A DNA stretch of 64,000 nt from Bradyrhizobium sp. CCBAU 51627 (GCF_028128765.1 NZ_LBJG01000017.1:105502-169501), one strand, 5' to 3'. Counted from the first letter of the stretch, positions 39,802 through 49,697 are shown. Numbers and translations are program-made. The notes: generated by a model not told the origin, from the letters alone.

Positions 39802-40542
39802 TGGCGCAGAATATTTACGACGATCCCGATTTCTTCGCTGGCTAGAGCCAGTTGCCCCGACAGGTGCATGGGCTGGACGGCGCCCCTGAACGGCCCGCGA
39901 TCCGGGCTATGCTGCCCGATCTGGGCGGGAAACGTGTCGTCGATCTGGGATGTGGCTTCGGCCGGGCCTCGCGCTGGATGCGCGAGCAGGGCGCGGCCTC
40001 GGTTCTGGGTCTGTCGCAAAGCATGATCGAGCGTGCCAGGAGAGACACAGCGGATACGGCCATCGAGTATCGCTTCGCCGATCTCGACACGCTGGACCTA
40101 CCTGAGACGGCTTTCGACCTCGCCTATAGCGCGCTGACCTTTCACTATATTCAGGAATTTGGCCGCCTCGTGCATGTGATCCGCAAAGCACCGGTTCCTG
40201 ACGGCCATTTTGTCTTTACGATTGAGCATCCGATCCTCAAGGCATGCGGCGCATGCGCACTGGATTTCCGATGAGGAGGGCGGCAAAACTTGGCCGGTCA
40301 ATCGATATTCGTCGAGGGTGAACGTCGGACGGACTGGTTCGCTAAGGGCGGTCTGAACTACCACAGGACGCTTGGCAATACCCTGAATACGCTGATCCGC
40401 GCGGGCTTTCAAATTCGGCGAGTCGAGGAGTTTGCCCCGACAAGCGAGCAGATCTAGCAGGTGCCGCAATTGGCCGAAGAACTGGAGCGTCCCATGATGT
40501 TGATTGTGTCTGCGTCCGCATCGATCGCAGGTAGTGCTTAGA
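39802..40542 (+). pseudogene. Class-I SAM methyltransferase, decayed
   Basis: The coding sequence starts MAQNIYDDPDFFAG and meets an in-frame TAG at codon 15, then continues in the same frame with SQLPRQVHGLDGAPERP and the SAM motif GKRVVDLGCGFGRASRWM. After FTIEHPILKA the frame shifts (small deletion near 40245-40270), resuming with DWFAKGGLNYHRTLGN and AGFQIRRVEEFAP; another in-frame TAG follows near 40455. With at least two stops and a frameshift the gene cannot make a full protein. The intact family is a ~240-residue methyltransferase of unknown target. Confidence 0.85.
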
Positions 40543-41019
40543 AGCCGTCGTGATATCCGGCCTGACTAGGTCCTGCCGAGCCCGCCCTCGGTACTGATGT
40601 CAGCCCCGCGCCAAGCGCTGTCTTGCTGGTCCGTCTGCGGCCATTTCGGCGAAGCGAACCAAGGCGTGGTACCGGCCGAGAAAGCGTCTGCCACACGGGC
40701 GAAGGCATCGCCATCTGGGCGATTCCATGCGTGGCGCTGTAACCGGCGACGGTGGCGGGCGCGACATAGAGGAGGATGATCAGGAGTCTAAGCCAAGTCC
40801 ATGGGAGGAAGGCGAGCGCGAGTTGGCCAATGCAAATGGTGGCACCGCCCGCCACGAGCCCTGCTGCTGCGCCACCGAGCACTCCGGCGCCAGTGTGGAA
40901 GGTCCGGTGCCGATCGTCAGGGCAACGAAGAAGGGCAGTGCGAAGACAGCGAGTGTGAATAATAGCCAGCAGACGAAACTGATGCCAACGAGGACGAGCA
41001 GTGGTCCAAAGATGATCAT
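40538..41019 (-). pseudogene. Multi-span membrane protein, frameshifted
   Basis: The N-terminal part, MIIFGPLLVLVGISFVCWLL and AVFALPFFVALTIGTG, is followed around 40890-40915 by a frameshift; the next frame continues TGAGVLGGAAAGLVAGGATI, WTWLRLLIILLYVAPATVAG and a tail. Reading across the shift gives about 150 residues with four membrane segments. A ribosome site is not obvious. The protein is of unknown function. It lies in a group of damaged genes with the same look. Confidence 0.7.
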
Positions 41020-41173
41020 GGTGGTGGTCTCCGTGAGATAAAGGTCTGACGGTCGCGCCTTCCACCACCACGGCGCGGGAATGAGTATAACTGCAGCTGT
41101 ACGCAGGCGCCAGCGCGAATGAAAATCCCGCTGGCTTTCCGCAGTCCAACTCGCGGAGCGATGTACCCTTCAT

Positions 41174-41336
41174 GGTTGAAAGGGGGCGAATTCGTGAATG
41201 TTGGCGGCGGATCGCCATCGTACTCACCGGACGGCATGACGCCGTAGGCGGCTGTGCCCGAATGAAAGACGACGACGCAGACCATGAGGGTAGTGGCGAG
41301 GTTCTAGCCGTTGGCAAATGCGAGGACTTGAGACAT
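41174..41336 (-). pseudogene. Small exported/membrane protein fragment with in-frame stop
   Basis: From an ATG at 41336 the frame reads MSQVLAFANG, then TAG, then NLATTLMVCVVVFHSGTAAY and GVMPSGEYDGDP. The hydrophobic segment would cross or enter the membrane. The broken frame and position between other decayed genes suggest a relic. Family and function are unknown. Confidence 0.4.
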
Positions 41337-41652
41337 TGATCCGGCTCCTGTGTTGAGGCGGGGACCATCCCCGCGCGACAGGCGCCCGACGTGTCGGGCC
41401 GAGGGCCGCAATCACCGCGCAGACGAAGACGAGGCGGCGGCACGCGCACGCGTAAGCCGCCCCCCTGCGGATTGATGGCGTCAGGCTCTCGGTCCGACCA
41501 AGGATCAGCGCTGATAGACGCGGGGTGGCGCCCGCTGGCGGGAGCCGTGCGTCGTAGCCTGCAGCATCGGCGTCCGGGTTATCGTCGCCGCTACCGCCCG
41601 TTGGCTGATCGGCTAAAGTGCATTGCGACTTGTCACGATGGAGTGAGGCGCC
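41337..41652. other. Intergenic region, nothing supported
   Basis: GC-rich region with overlapping short frames and no motif. Confidence 0.35.
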
Positions 41653-41910
41653 ATGGCGGCAGTCACGGAGCGCGACTCGCATCTGGTGAGGAAGGCGCTC
41701 GCCATTGCCGTGTTGGCGATCGAGCGGCTGCCGGGGCCGCTTAAATCGGCGTCAGACCAAAGCGACATGAAGGCGCTGCTCGACGAAATGATCGACAACA
41801 ACGCGGAGTTAGCGCACTATGCCCGTGCGGCGCGGATCGCCGTGATAGGCGTGGAACAGCAGGCCATAAGTGCCCGATCGCACCCCACAATCGGCAACAC
41901 TAGAGTCTAG
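41653..41910 (+). CDS. Small conserved hypothetical protein
   Basis: The 85-residue, largely helical protein begins MAAVTERDSHLVRKALAIAV and continues AIERLPGPLKSASDQSDMKALLDEMID. A GGAG sequence lies 12 bases before the ATG. The LVRKALAIAVLAIERLPGP pattern is one I associate with short unknown proteins on rhizobial plasmids and islands. It is the only apparently intact member of the decayed block 39.8-41.9 kb. It converges on the large gene downstream, the two stops overlapping by four bases. Confidence 0.65.
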   Translation: MAAVTERDSHLVRKALAIAVLAIERLPGPLKSASDQSDMKALLDEMIDNNAELAHYARAARIAVIGVEQQAISARSHPTIGNTRV

Positions 41911-44636
41911 CGAACCTGAACCCGCGGTAAGCGCGCCCCAGGCAAGCGGACGACGAGCTGGCCGTCCGTGATGTCGACGACTTCCTTGCGCTTTCTCCCG
42001 TCATCGTACCGCAATTCGAACGACACTCCCGATGCAGATGGGGCAAAGGGCTCAGGCGTAAGGCTGATCCACCCCTCCCCCAAATTCAGAATGATCGGTT
42101 GATCGGCCCGGAATCGGGCGTCGAGCAGCACCAAATCCAATCGGAGAGACTGGAGCCGCACGTTGAGCCGTCGCCGCACGCCATCACGTGGCCAGATACG
42201 CAGGATGTGAGCGAACGTCTCCATGATGCCACCGTGACAAATCCGCCCAAAGAGGGGATCGTCGGCAACGATCGTCGCAGCAGCGCGGACCGCCCCACAA
42301 AATCCCAGGTCGATCTCGCACGAGTAATACCACGTTCCACGGTGATGCGGCTGACCGAGCCATGTGATCCCGCTCGGCGCCGGCTCGAAGCCGCCACCGG
42401 CCGCGCCGTCATTCTCCTCGCCCGGATACCAATAGCCATGACCCGCCGACGCAGGGCCGCTGTTCAGCAAAGCCCACGCGCTGAGTTGTGACGCATAGCC
42501 GAGACGAAGGAGCGGATGCGGGTTATCTGCATCGTTCAGCGCATGATCAAGCAGCGCCCCGCCACCCATCTGCGCCATGTAAGTCAGCGTATAGGCGTCG
42601 CCCGCAGTGCGGCGATAATCGCTGCCCAGGTAGTAATAAGCAGGTTCCAGCCAGCCACGGCAGAACAGATTTGCAGCGATCTGACGCTCCGCGAAGGCAC
42701 GCGCTGCCGCCTTCGAAACCCCCATGGCGGCAGGGTCGTCAAGGGCCGAACGCGCCAGTGCCTGCGTTGATTCGAAGGCGGTGGAATCGAACGGATATTC
42801 AGACTCGAACAGGTCCACCTTCGGATCGACGAAGGCGCGCACCTTATGCGCCCAATGCGCCTCCAACGTCGCCGCCTCGCGCGTCAAGCCCGCCGTCGTG
42901 AGCGCTGAGACCAGTTCGGGGATCACACATTCGTTGTAGAAGCCGGTGCGGTAGGCAGACCACATTACCACGCGCATCGGCACCGTGAACATGGCCAGCG
43001 CCGTACCGTAGGCGCGTACCAAATAATCTCGTGCGCTCTGGCGGGTGGGTATCGCGGGATGGTCACGCGCGATGCGGTGCATGGCCAAATACATCGCGAA
43101 GATGTGCGGATAGTCATAAGGCCGCCAGATATGCAGGCGGCCCTTTGGGCCGGGATCGCTGCTTTCCCTGTTCTGCTTCCAATCGGGTATGCCGTAGAGG
43201 CCGTAGGCGTATGCCTCCTGTGTGGTACGTTGCAGCCCGCCCCAGACGAACGTATCTATATACCGATCCAGCGCCGCCACTTGCGCCACATCAGGATGCT
43301 CGGCATTCTTGGTCGCGAGGTAAGCGGGCTTGCTCAGCCCGGGATCGTCGCACGTCACCTCGTAGATGCGCCAGCCCTTGATCCGGTCGTAATTGTCCGG
43401 GCCAAGCAGGACCTGGGTCTCCATATTCCACTCGCCAAACAAACCGTCGTACCATTTGGACGGGTCACGATGCTGCCGCTTCACGATGAAGGTTGCGCGC
43501 TTCTTCATCATCGTCTCGACGGGCTCGGTAGCGAAGAATTCAAGAAAGGTCTGGCGCGCACCCGGCTGGTGCAGGGTCAGCCGGTTCTCGCCCAATCGCG
43601 AAAAGCGAACCCGCCACAGGCGCCTGCCAGCCCGATCCGGCAACCGTTGCACCACCGTGTCGCCGGTAAATTCAGCTTCGATTCGCTCCACCGGAATGGA
43701 GGACGCGAGCGCGATGTCGACATGCAGGTCATTGGGAACCGTCATGCCCGGCATTACTTCCACGTCCACCAGACCGGCGTCCGCGATAGCCCTGCGCGCC
43801 GCCTCGTAATCGGCAACCCACTGGAAGCGGAGACGGTAACGCCGTTGCTCGGCCGGCGACAGGGACAGGGAATGGGTCGGCTGTCGCCAGCGAGTCCCGC
43901 CCGCCACTGCCTCGCCGGCGGCCGCCCCGCCCAAGATGTAGGCGCACCACGTCCCACTGGCTTCGGCCGAATCTTTGTGGACATCCCAATATTCCAGTGA
44001 CGTGTCCGCTTCCGGTAAGAGCATGAGGAAGGGGCCGGTGCTGTTGCCGCGAATCCAGAAGATGTGCGATCCATGCCCCGAGACGAAGCTGTGCTTCAAA
44101 ACAGCCACCGATACCGGTTGCCCTGCCGGAAATTCGGTGTTCATCGGCATGGGCAAATAGAGGTCGCCAACCTCCACGCTCGCCATGCCGTCGTTCCGCA
44201 GCATGATCTCCCAAGTCAATCCAGCCTCGTCGACTGCAAGGCGGGTCGTGAGAAGGACGCCGGCATCGCGGGCTGCTAGTTCAAGGGCCGCGCTATGCAT
44301 AGGCTTCGTTGCATCAACGCCGGTTCGAAGCGTATGCCACTCGGATCCGGCACGCCGAACTCTAGCGTGAGCCGTCCCCAGCGCGGCTCCAGGCAGAACA
44401 TAATCCGTGTCATACGCATCGTTACGATAACGCAAGGAGGTAATGCCGTCTTGTGTGCACCCAACGACGAAAGGAGAGTCGGCCGCCTTCAACACCATGG
44501 CAACCTTGCGCTGCGGCCGACTGGGTGTAGGCACCGTAACGCCCCCGAAAAACGCGCTACCCAAGAAGCTACTGCCTAACAGCATCGTACGACGCGTATA
44601 CGTCCATGCTTTAGACATGCCTTTAGTCTTCGTCAT
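41907..44636 (-). CDS. Large Tat-type exported protein, DUF5695-like (predicted carbohydrate-active)
   Basis: The protein is about 909 residues. Near the N-terminus lies a twin-arginine-type signal (TRRTMLLGSSFLGSAFFGG), so the folded protein is probably exported. The body has an N-terminal beta-rich region and a long helical region (HPAIPTRQSARDYLVRAYG, WLEPAYYYLGSDYR, HGYWYPGEENDGAAGGGFEP) like an (alpha/alpha) toroid glycosidase; I recall it as DUF5695. I cannot name catalytic residues. An ATG 18 bp further in and others upstream (to 44717) are possible starts; none has a strong ribosome site. It stands alone and is probably an acquired gene acting on plant or bacterial polysaccharide. Confidence 0.65.
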   Translation of the reverse strand: MTKTKGMSKAWTYTRRTMLLGSSFLGSAFFGGVTVPTPSRPQRKVAMVLKAADSPFVVGCTQDGITSLRYRNDAYDTDYVLPGAALGTAHARVRRAGSEWHTLRTGVDATKPMHSAALELAARDAGVLLTTRLAVDEAGLTWEIMLRNDGMASVEVGDLYLPMPMNTEFPAGQPVSVAVLKHSFVSGHGSHIFWIRGNSTGPFLMLLPEADTSLEYWDVHKDSAEASGTWCAYILGGAAAGEAVAGGTRWRQPTHSLSLSPAEQRRYRLRFQWVADYEAARRAIADAGLVDVEVMPGMTVPNDLHVDIALASSIPVERIEAEFTGDTVVQRLPDRAGRRLWRVRFSRLGENRLTLHQPGARQTFLEFFATEPVETMMKKRATFIVKRQHRDPSKWYDGLFGEWNMETQVLLGPDNYDRIKGWRIYEVTCDDPGLSKPAYLATKNAEHPDVAQVAALDRYIDTFVWGGLQRTTQEAYAYGLYGIPDWKQNRESSDPGPKGRLHIWRPYDYPHIFAMYLAMHRIARDHPAIPTRQSARDYLVRAYGTALAMFTVPMRVVMWSAYRTGFYNECVIPELVSALTTAGLTREAATLEAHWAHKVRAFVDPKVDLFESEYPFDSTAFESTQALARSALDDPAAMGVSKAAARAFAERQIAANLFCRGWLEPAYYYLGSDYRRTAGDAYTLTYMAQMGGGALLDHALNDADNPHPLLRLGYASQLSAWALLNSGPASAGHGYWYPGEENDGAAGGGFEPAPSGITWLGQPHHRGTWYYSCEIDLGFCGAVRAAATIVADDPLFGRICHGGIMETFAHILRIWPRDGVRRRLNVRLQSLRLDLVLLDARFRADQPIILNLGEGWISLTPEPFAPSASGVSFELRYDDGRKRKEVVDITDGQLVVRLPGARLPRVQVR

Positions 44637-45757
44637 CAACCGTATCCGGTATCGCTCCATACGGATGATCAAGGCGTGCCGTTTCCCGCCGTAAACGTCA
44701 ACGCGACAAAGCGACATACGTTCTCAAGTGCCCAGCGTTCGGTTGGCACCGCTTTGTGACAAGCGCGGCGAACTGGTGCTGCATGAGAACTCATGGATCC
44801 AGAGAGTTTCGTCAGGCGCGAGCAGGCGTGACCACGTGTGCCGCGTTTGGAGTTGGAATACCTCTACGTGACTGAACATGATGATCACAAACAATCACGG
44901 CTTACAGTCCCCCATCCACGTCCACAGTTGCGGGCCTCTTCGCAAAAATAGGCGCGCAATCAATTCGATAGACTAGCTGGTAGTTTGGTGCGCAATCATG
45001 ACATTGTGTCCGGCAGCCTGTTGGCGCTGACCGCCGCTGGGCTTGCACCGCTTTGCTCCAGCCTGCTCGCATTTTCCTTCATTTGGATCCCGCGGTTGAC
45101 CTTTGGCGCGCTAGGATCCTGCGAGATCTCACGCAAGACGGTACGCAGCCGGACAGGGGGGCGCTGGTATGGTTTTCCACGTATGGAGGCCCGGCGGTTG
45201 CAGATGATCTGCTCAGGCATCCGTAGGGATCCGCTTCCTCGATCGCTTCCGCATGTAGTGCCCGTCGTTCTGAACGGCCGACCTGATCTCCTGGTTGGCC
45301 TTCGTGCAGTTGCCACTAACAACGTCGGTCCCCCTCCATGAACGATATAGTTAGTCTTATGGTCGCATCACGCGTTTTTTGCGTGGGTTGCGCAGCTTTT
45401 GCGCCAAGTCAACTTCGGCGCTACAACTGTCGATCGCCGAACGAGCAGGCGCAGGAGCGCTGGAAGCGTCACCCAGCAAGTCCCCGACCGCACAACCTTC
45501 GGTGAGGTGCCCTCTCAAGAGCAAGCAGGTATGAATGTGCTTCACGGGTAGGCCCTCTACCGGCCTTCATTATTTACCTCGCCATCTGCAGCGCAATGCG
45601 TAGCTCGTAAAAGCCCTAATCCGATCAAGAAGAGGCTTTGGGGACAACATTGCTGAGAACGATGCAGCGGGGGGGCGGCTCGCGGCTGCTCTTGACCATC
45701 TTCAGCTATCGCCGCAACGAGAATAACCAAAGCAGATTGAGATGATGGAAGCGGGGT
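44637..45757. other. Intergenic region, nothing supported
   Basis: About 1.1 kb of short overlapping frames. No promoter element, repeat or RNA gene stands out. Confidence 0.4.
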
Positions 45758-46265
45758 GTGGCTTTGACGGATCAATTCCAAGCATCGGAGTTGCCGCCGG
45801 TCCTGCAGAGACCGTCGAAAGGCTTTCGGCGGATCTTTGCTCTTCTGAGTCGTATTGCTCGTTCTTTGCGCCGGAGGAGCCTATTTTTGGCGAATATCGA
45901 AACGTTTGCCGAGGCGCCGCCGGCGCACGAAGTCGTGCCTCCCTCGCTTGGCTTGTCACCTGAGGATAGGGACGTTCTTTTATGGATCCAATCAGGGCAT
46001 CAAAAGACAGCCGATGAAATTGCCGAGCTCAATCGCAACGTCGATGCGCAGCAAACCGAGCTAAAGCGGATCTCGGATCAGATCGCAGCCTGACCCAAAG
46101 AATCGTCCGGCGCCTGTTGCTTCTCCTGCTCCTGCTGCTTCTTCGCCGGCCGTGCGCACCACATCCAAGCCGGCCAAGAGAGACGTCCGGCCCTCGAAAC
46201 CGCAAGGTCCGGTTTCTGTCGGAGGCGCGCCGCTGACTGCGGAGCCGAGCACGGAACAGCGCTGA
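45758..46265 (+). pseudogene. Decayed membrane-anchored coiled-coil protein
   Basis: The frame begins MALTDQFQASELPPVLQRPS; a membrane segment LLVLCAGGAYFW is present but in a different frame; then the first frame returns with IETFAEAPPAHEVVPPSLGL and the coiled coil KTADEIAELNRNVDAQQTEL. Near 46090 it shifts again to a Pro/Ala-rich tail (PAPVASPAPAASSPAVRTTS) ending at 46265. The sum resembles a Bradyrhizobium protein with an N-terminal anchor, coiled coil and Pro-rich tail. The frame changes could be partly sequencing error, but two or more suggest decay. Confidence 0.55.
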
Positions 46266-46353
46266 TTACCGCAAATGCCTGCCGAATTGGGCCGCGCCTT
46301 CCAACCACGTCGGAAACCAACGGTCCACCATCTTGATCGGCGGGCCGAGCCTC

Positions 46354-46950
46354 TCATTGCGCCGCGTGGTTTCGGAAATCCTCTGTGAGTCGCAAGAAGT
46401 TCATAAGCAGGACGTGCCCCTGTGAGGTAAGTATCGACTCGGGATGGAACTGGACCCCATAGGTGGGATAATAGCCGTGCGTGAGGGCCATGATCTCGCC
46501 TTCCTCCGAACGCGCTGTCACTATGAGGTTCTGCGCACATGACTCATCAAGCTCGACGATAAGAGAATGGTAGCGTCCGACGTCAAGCGGGGTTGGCAGC
46601 CCCTTGAATAACCCTCGGCCGTCATGCGCAACGTATGAGCGCCGACCGTGCATGGGCCGACGCGCACGCGCCACCCGTCCTCCGAAAGCGCTCGCAATAC
46701 ACTGATGTCCAAGGCAGATACCGAGAATTGGTACGCGTCCTGAAAGTTCGCGAACCACTGCTGTCGATATTCCTGCCTCAGTTGGGGTGCAGGGACCGGG
46801 CGATATGACCACCGCGCGCGGGTTGAGACTAACGAGCTCGCTGATGCTGAGAGCGTCGTTTCGGATCACTTCCGTTGCTTCACTGAGCTTGTGGAAATAG
46901 CGGGCAATGTTGAACACGAAGGAATCGTAATTATCGATGATGACAATCAA
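46354..46950 (-). CDS. pabA: Aminodeoxychorismate synthase glutamine amidotransferase (PabA-like)
   Basis: The 198-residue class-I amidotransferase frees ammonia from glutamine for its partner. The nucleophile Cys79 is in ILGICLGHQCIASAFGG and His169/Glu171 are in GVQFHPESIL; the N-terminus VIIDNYDSFVFNIARYF is the family start. Translation begins at TTG, overlapping the TGA of the upstream pabB by three bases, so the two are coupled. TrpG of tryptophan synthesis is nearly identical in family; the PabB-type partner favours PabA. Confidence 0.88.
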   Translation of the reverse strand: MIVIIDNYDSFVFNIARYFHKLSEATEVIRNDALSISELVSLNPRAVVISPGPCTPTEAGISTAVVRELSGRVPILGICLGHQCIASAFGGRVARARRPMHGRRSYVAHDGRGLFKGLPTPLDVGRYHSLIVELDESCAQNLIVTARSEEGEIMALTHGYYPTYGVQFHPESILTSQGHVLLMNFLRLTEDFRNHAAQ

Positions 46951-48356
46951 AACGCACCAGTTGGTTCAGAACCAAATGCATCAAAGATTCGCTCTGCCTT
47001 GGCGAGCGTTTCCTCGTATTCGGCCTCGGGCTCCGACAAGGCCGTTATACCGCTGCCCGCATGAAAGACAGCCAGGCCGCCGTCGATCGTGACAGTGCGG
47101 ATCGCAATACTCGTGTCCACGTGCCCGTTGAAGCCGATGAAGCCGATCGCCCCACAATAGACCTCTCGCGCTATGCGCTCGATTTCTGTAATAATTTCCA
47201 TCGACCGCAGCTTTGGCGCTCCCGTAATGGAGCCGCCGGGAAAGCAAGCACGGAGCAGGCTAACGGCGTCTTCGTTTCCGGCAAGTGTCCCCGTAACGAT
47301 CGACACGAGATGGTGCACCGAGGCATAGGACTCGAGATTGCATAGGGCCGGAACCTCGACCGAATGCGCAGTGCAAACGCGTGACAGATCGTTACGCAAA
47401 AGGTCGACAATCATCGTGTTCTCGGCATGATCCTTTTCGGAAGCGAGGAGAACTGCCGCACGGCGGTGGTCTTCCTTGGGATCAGGCGAACGAGCGATCG
47501 TGCCCTTGATGGGGCGTGTCTCGACTTGTCGCCCGTCAAGCTTTAGGAATCGTTCCGGCGAACTTGATGCGATGGTCAGCTTTCCCCATCGCAGCAGGGC
47601 CGCAAAAGGCGCCGGATTCAATGATCGAAGCTGGCAATAGAAGGCGAGCGGATCAAACGAGGTCGACAGGCGGGTGCTGAAACGCTGCGCAATATTCGTC
47701 TGGAACACGTCACCCGCCAGGATCAAGTCGATCACGCGTTGTACCGCCGCAATGTAGCTCTCGCGGCTGAAGTTTGAGTGCCATGCGCCCGCTTTGCTGG
47801 AACAACCCTTCTGTGGCGCCTTTGGACCGGCAAGCAATGCTGCAAACTCGTCGGCTCGATGACGCGCTCGTTCGCTCCGTCGCACGCGATTCTGCTCCGG
47901 CCATCCGGTTGAGACGATCCAGCATTTGTTATCCCGGTGGTCGAAGCTGATGACCACGTCATAGAAATGCAGGATGGATTGGGGCGAACCCAGACCGGCA
48001 ATTGCTGGCGCAGACAATCGCTCCAATGTCCTGTTCATGTCGTAGCCAAGGTAGCCTGCCGCTCCTCCCTGGAACGGCGGGAGATCGGGGCGATGCTCTT
48101 GCGGGTACTTCGCGAGTAGCGTTCGAAGGACCTTCCATGGATCGGCCTTGAGAGTCAGTCCGTTCCAACTGGCTTGGCCGTTCGCGACCCTGTAGGTGCC
48201 GAACGGGTCGCACGTTAGATATGAGTAGCGCCCAAGCAGCTCGTGCCTTGCTGCGCTATCGAGAAACGTGAGATGCGATCGATGCCCAAGATGTCGCATC
48301 GCTGTGACAGGTTCAACCCACTGCAACTCGCGAACGTACATCGGGTTATCGGTCAC
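46947..48356 (-). CDS. pabB: Aminodeoxychorismate synthase component I (PabB-like)
   Basis: The chorismate-using subunit, 469 residues. Key segments are SSSPERFLKLDGRQVETRPIKGT, EKDHAENTMIVDLLRNDL and the C-terminal GSITGAPKLRSMEII and HAGSGITALSEPEAEYEET. The Lys284 in RPIKGT is the PabB-type residue (anthranilate synthases have Ala there), supporting 4-amino-4-deoxychorismate, the p-aminobenzoate/folate route. No pabC lyase adjoins. The frame starts at GTG; an ATG five codons later is as likely since neither has a clear ribosome site. Confidence 0.88.
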   Translation of the reverse strand: MTDNPMYVRELQWVEPVTAMRHLGHRSHLTFLDSAARHELLGRYSYLTCDPFGTYRVANGQASWNGLTLKADPWKVLRTLLAKYPQEHRPDLPPFQGGAAGYLGYDMNRTLERLSAPAIAGLGSPQSILHFYDVVISFDHRDNKCWIVSTGWPEQNRVRRSERARHRADEFAALLAGPKAPQKGCSSKAGAWHSNFSRESYIAAVQRVIDLILAGDVFQTNIAQRFSTRLSTSFDPLAFYCQLRSLNPAPFAALLRWGKLTIASSSPERFLKLDGRQVETRPIKGTIARSPDPKEDHRRAAVLLASEKDHAENTMIVDLLRNDLSRVCTAHSVEVPALCNLESYASVHHLVSIVTGTLAGNEDAVSLLRACFPGGSITGAPKLRSMEIITEIERIAREVYCGAIGFIGFNGHVDTSIAIRTVTIDGGLAVFHAGSGITALSEPEAEYEETLAKAERIFDAFGSEPTGAF

Positions 48357-48495
48357 GGGCGGCTAACGTCGTGGAAGTGCCGTTCCATCTTTCGCCCCAC
48401 CCGATGAGAATGACGCTTATCTGCGATGGGCCGAAACATGAGGGCCATTGCCAAGTTAACCCGGCGGTGGACGTTTTGCTGCGACAGCACCTGGA

Positions 48496-48813
48496 TCATC
48501 CTGCCCTGGAGGCGAAAGGGGTATCTGTTGATACATCGTAGTCGGCCGCGAACCGCATCTCGCGGAGCGGTCGGACCCGTTTAATCGACTCCTGGTAGAG
48601 ATTGTGCGCTTTGTACGCTGCGAGCTCCGTCTCGTTGTCGAACTCACCATAGACCACGATGTCGATATCGTTGCCGAGCTGATCGGTCTTGCGGTTGCGG
48701 GCAACCTCAAGCCGGCGCGCATGTGGTATCGTGGTGAGAAGCGAAAGACCTTCGATGATCTGGTCGATATGCGCTTCGTCCTTGGCGCTGAAGAAGACGA
48801 TGTGACGAATCAT
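48496..48813 (-). CDS. Dabb (stress-responsive alpha/beta-barrel) domain protein
   Basis: A 105-residue small ferredoxin-like dimeric alpha/beta barrel. It begins MIRHIVFFSAKDEAHIDQI, followed by LSLLTTIPHARRLEVARN, IDIVVYGEFDNETELAAYKA and VRPLREMRFAADYDV, the classic Dabb order. An in-frame start 33 bp upstream is less like the family. It lies between bioR and pabB on the same strand. Dabb proteins include polyketide cyclases and stress proteins; no function is assigned. Confidence 0.82.
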   Translation of the reverse strand: MIRHIVFFSAKDEAHIDQIIEGLSLLTTIPHARRLEVARNRKTDQLGNDIDIVVYGEFDNETELAAYKAHNLYQESIKRVRPLREMRFAADYDVSTDTPFASRAG

Positions 48814-48947
48814 GGCCGTCCGTGGAGATGCCGCTAGGGGGGCCATAACTATCTGGGAATAGAGCCCGTTGCAACGAGGCTAGTCGCCTGCCGCGTGATC
48901 GTCGCTTGCGATCGTAGGCGATCGGCAATGAAGCTTGCCAGATTTGC

Positions 48948-49583
48948 TCAGGACGCCGGAAGGGCAAGGCGCTCAATGGTTTGAATGTGCCGCGTGAGCA
49001 GGTTACAGGCTTGATCGACGTTGCGCGTTCGCAAGGCTTGCAGAATCAGGCGGTGATCTTGATTGGAGCGCGGTCGCCAGCCCACCGATCGCGCCATCGC
49101 GAACACCAATCGAGAATTGGCAAGCTGCAATCCATCGAGGCTCGCGAGCAGACGCGGCATTCCGCATGGCGCGACCAAGGCTTGATGAAAGGCGCGGTTG
49201 GCCATCTCAAACTCCTCGATCGTCTTTGCATTGTCTCCTTCGATCAAGGCCAGCTCGATCTGAGCCAAATGAGCTGTTGTGAGCCTTGGCCCCGAATGGC
49301 GCAATGCCACCACCTCGAGCGCGGCGCGCATTTCGGCGATCTCCTTCACTGAACGGGTATCGAGCGGGGCAACCCGAACACCGCGACGCGGCACAGCGAC
49401 AACTAGATGTTGTGCCTGCAGCTGCCGAAAGGCCTCGCGCACCGGGACGTGGCTGGAATTGAATTCTCGTGCAACGTGATCCTGACGGAGTGGCGCGCCT
49501 GGCTCCAAGGCGCCGCTGATAATGCGCTCAGCGATTGAGTCCGCGATGCGCGCGACCGTCGTCTTGTTGTCAGCCGTGATCAT
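48948..49583 (-). CDS. bioR: GntR-family biotin repressor BioR
   Basis: A 211-residue regulator with an N-terminal winged helix (IAERIISGALEPGAPLRQDH and SSHVPVREAFRQLQAQHLV) and a C-terminal FCD all-helical ligand domain (IAEMRAALEVVALRHSG, FEMANRAFHQALVAPCG). It is divergent from bioB with 114 bp between starts, and this gap contains copies of the alpha-proteobacterial BioR box (TTATAGATAA/TTATCTATAA). That arrangement identifies it as BioR, which represses biotin genes and itself when biotin is plentiful. Confidence 0.9.
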   Translation of the reverse strand: MITADNKTTVARIADSIAERIISGALEPGAPLRQDHVAREFNSSHVPVREAFRQLQAQHLVVAVPRRGVRVAPLDTRSVKEIAEMRAALEVVALRHSGPRLTTAHLAQIELALIEGDNAKTIEEFEMANRAFHQALVAPCGMPRLLASLDGLQLANSRLVFAMARSVGWRPRSNQDHRLILQALRTRNVDQACNLLTRHIQTIERLALPAS

Positions 49584-49651
49584 AGATTATCTACCGCAAT
49601 AACCGGTGCATTTGCGAGGCAGCTCGATTAGCATCTCTTTGAGAGCGATGA

Positions 49652-49661
49652 CTATAGATAA
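49652..49661. promoter_or_regulatory. BioR operator 1
   Basis: CTATAGATAA matches the BioR box TTATAGATAA at nine of ten positions, 37 bp before bioB. Confidence 0.7.
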
Positions 49662-49670
49662 TTCACGAGA

Positions 49671-49680
49671 TTATCTACAA
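49671..49680. promoter_or_regulatory. BioR operator 2
   Basis: TTATCTACAA matches TTATCTATAA at nine of ten positions, 10 bp after operator 1 and 18 bp before bioB. A third, weaker related inverted repeat (TAGAT-T-ATCTA, 49583-49593) overlaps the bioR start codon and may serve autoregulation. Confidence 0.7.
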
Positions 49681-49697
49681 TTGAGCGGGGTTGGGTT

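Noticed and set aside
43059..44000. 313-residue plus-strand frame
   Set aside because: Shadow of the large exported protein; no motifs or ribosome site.
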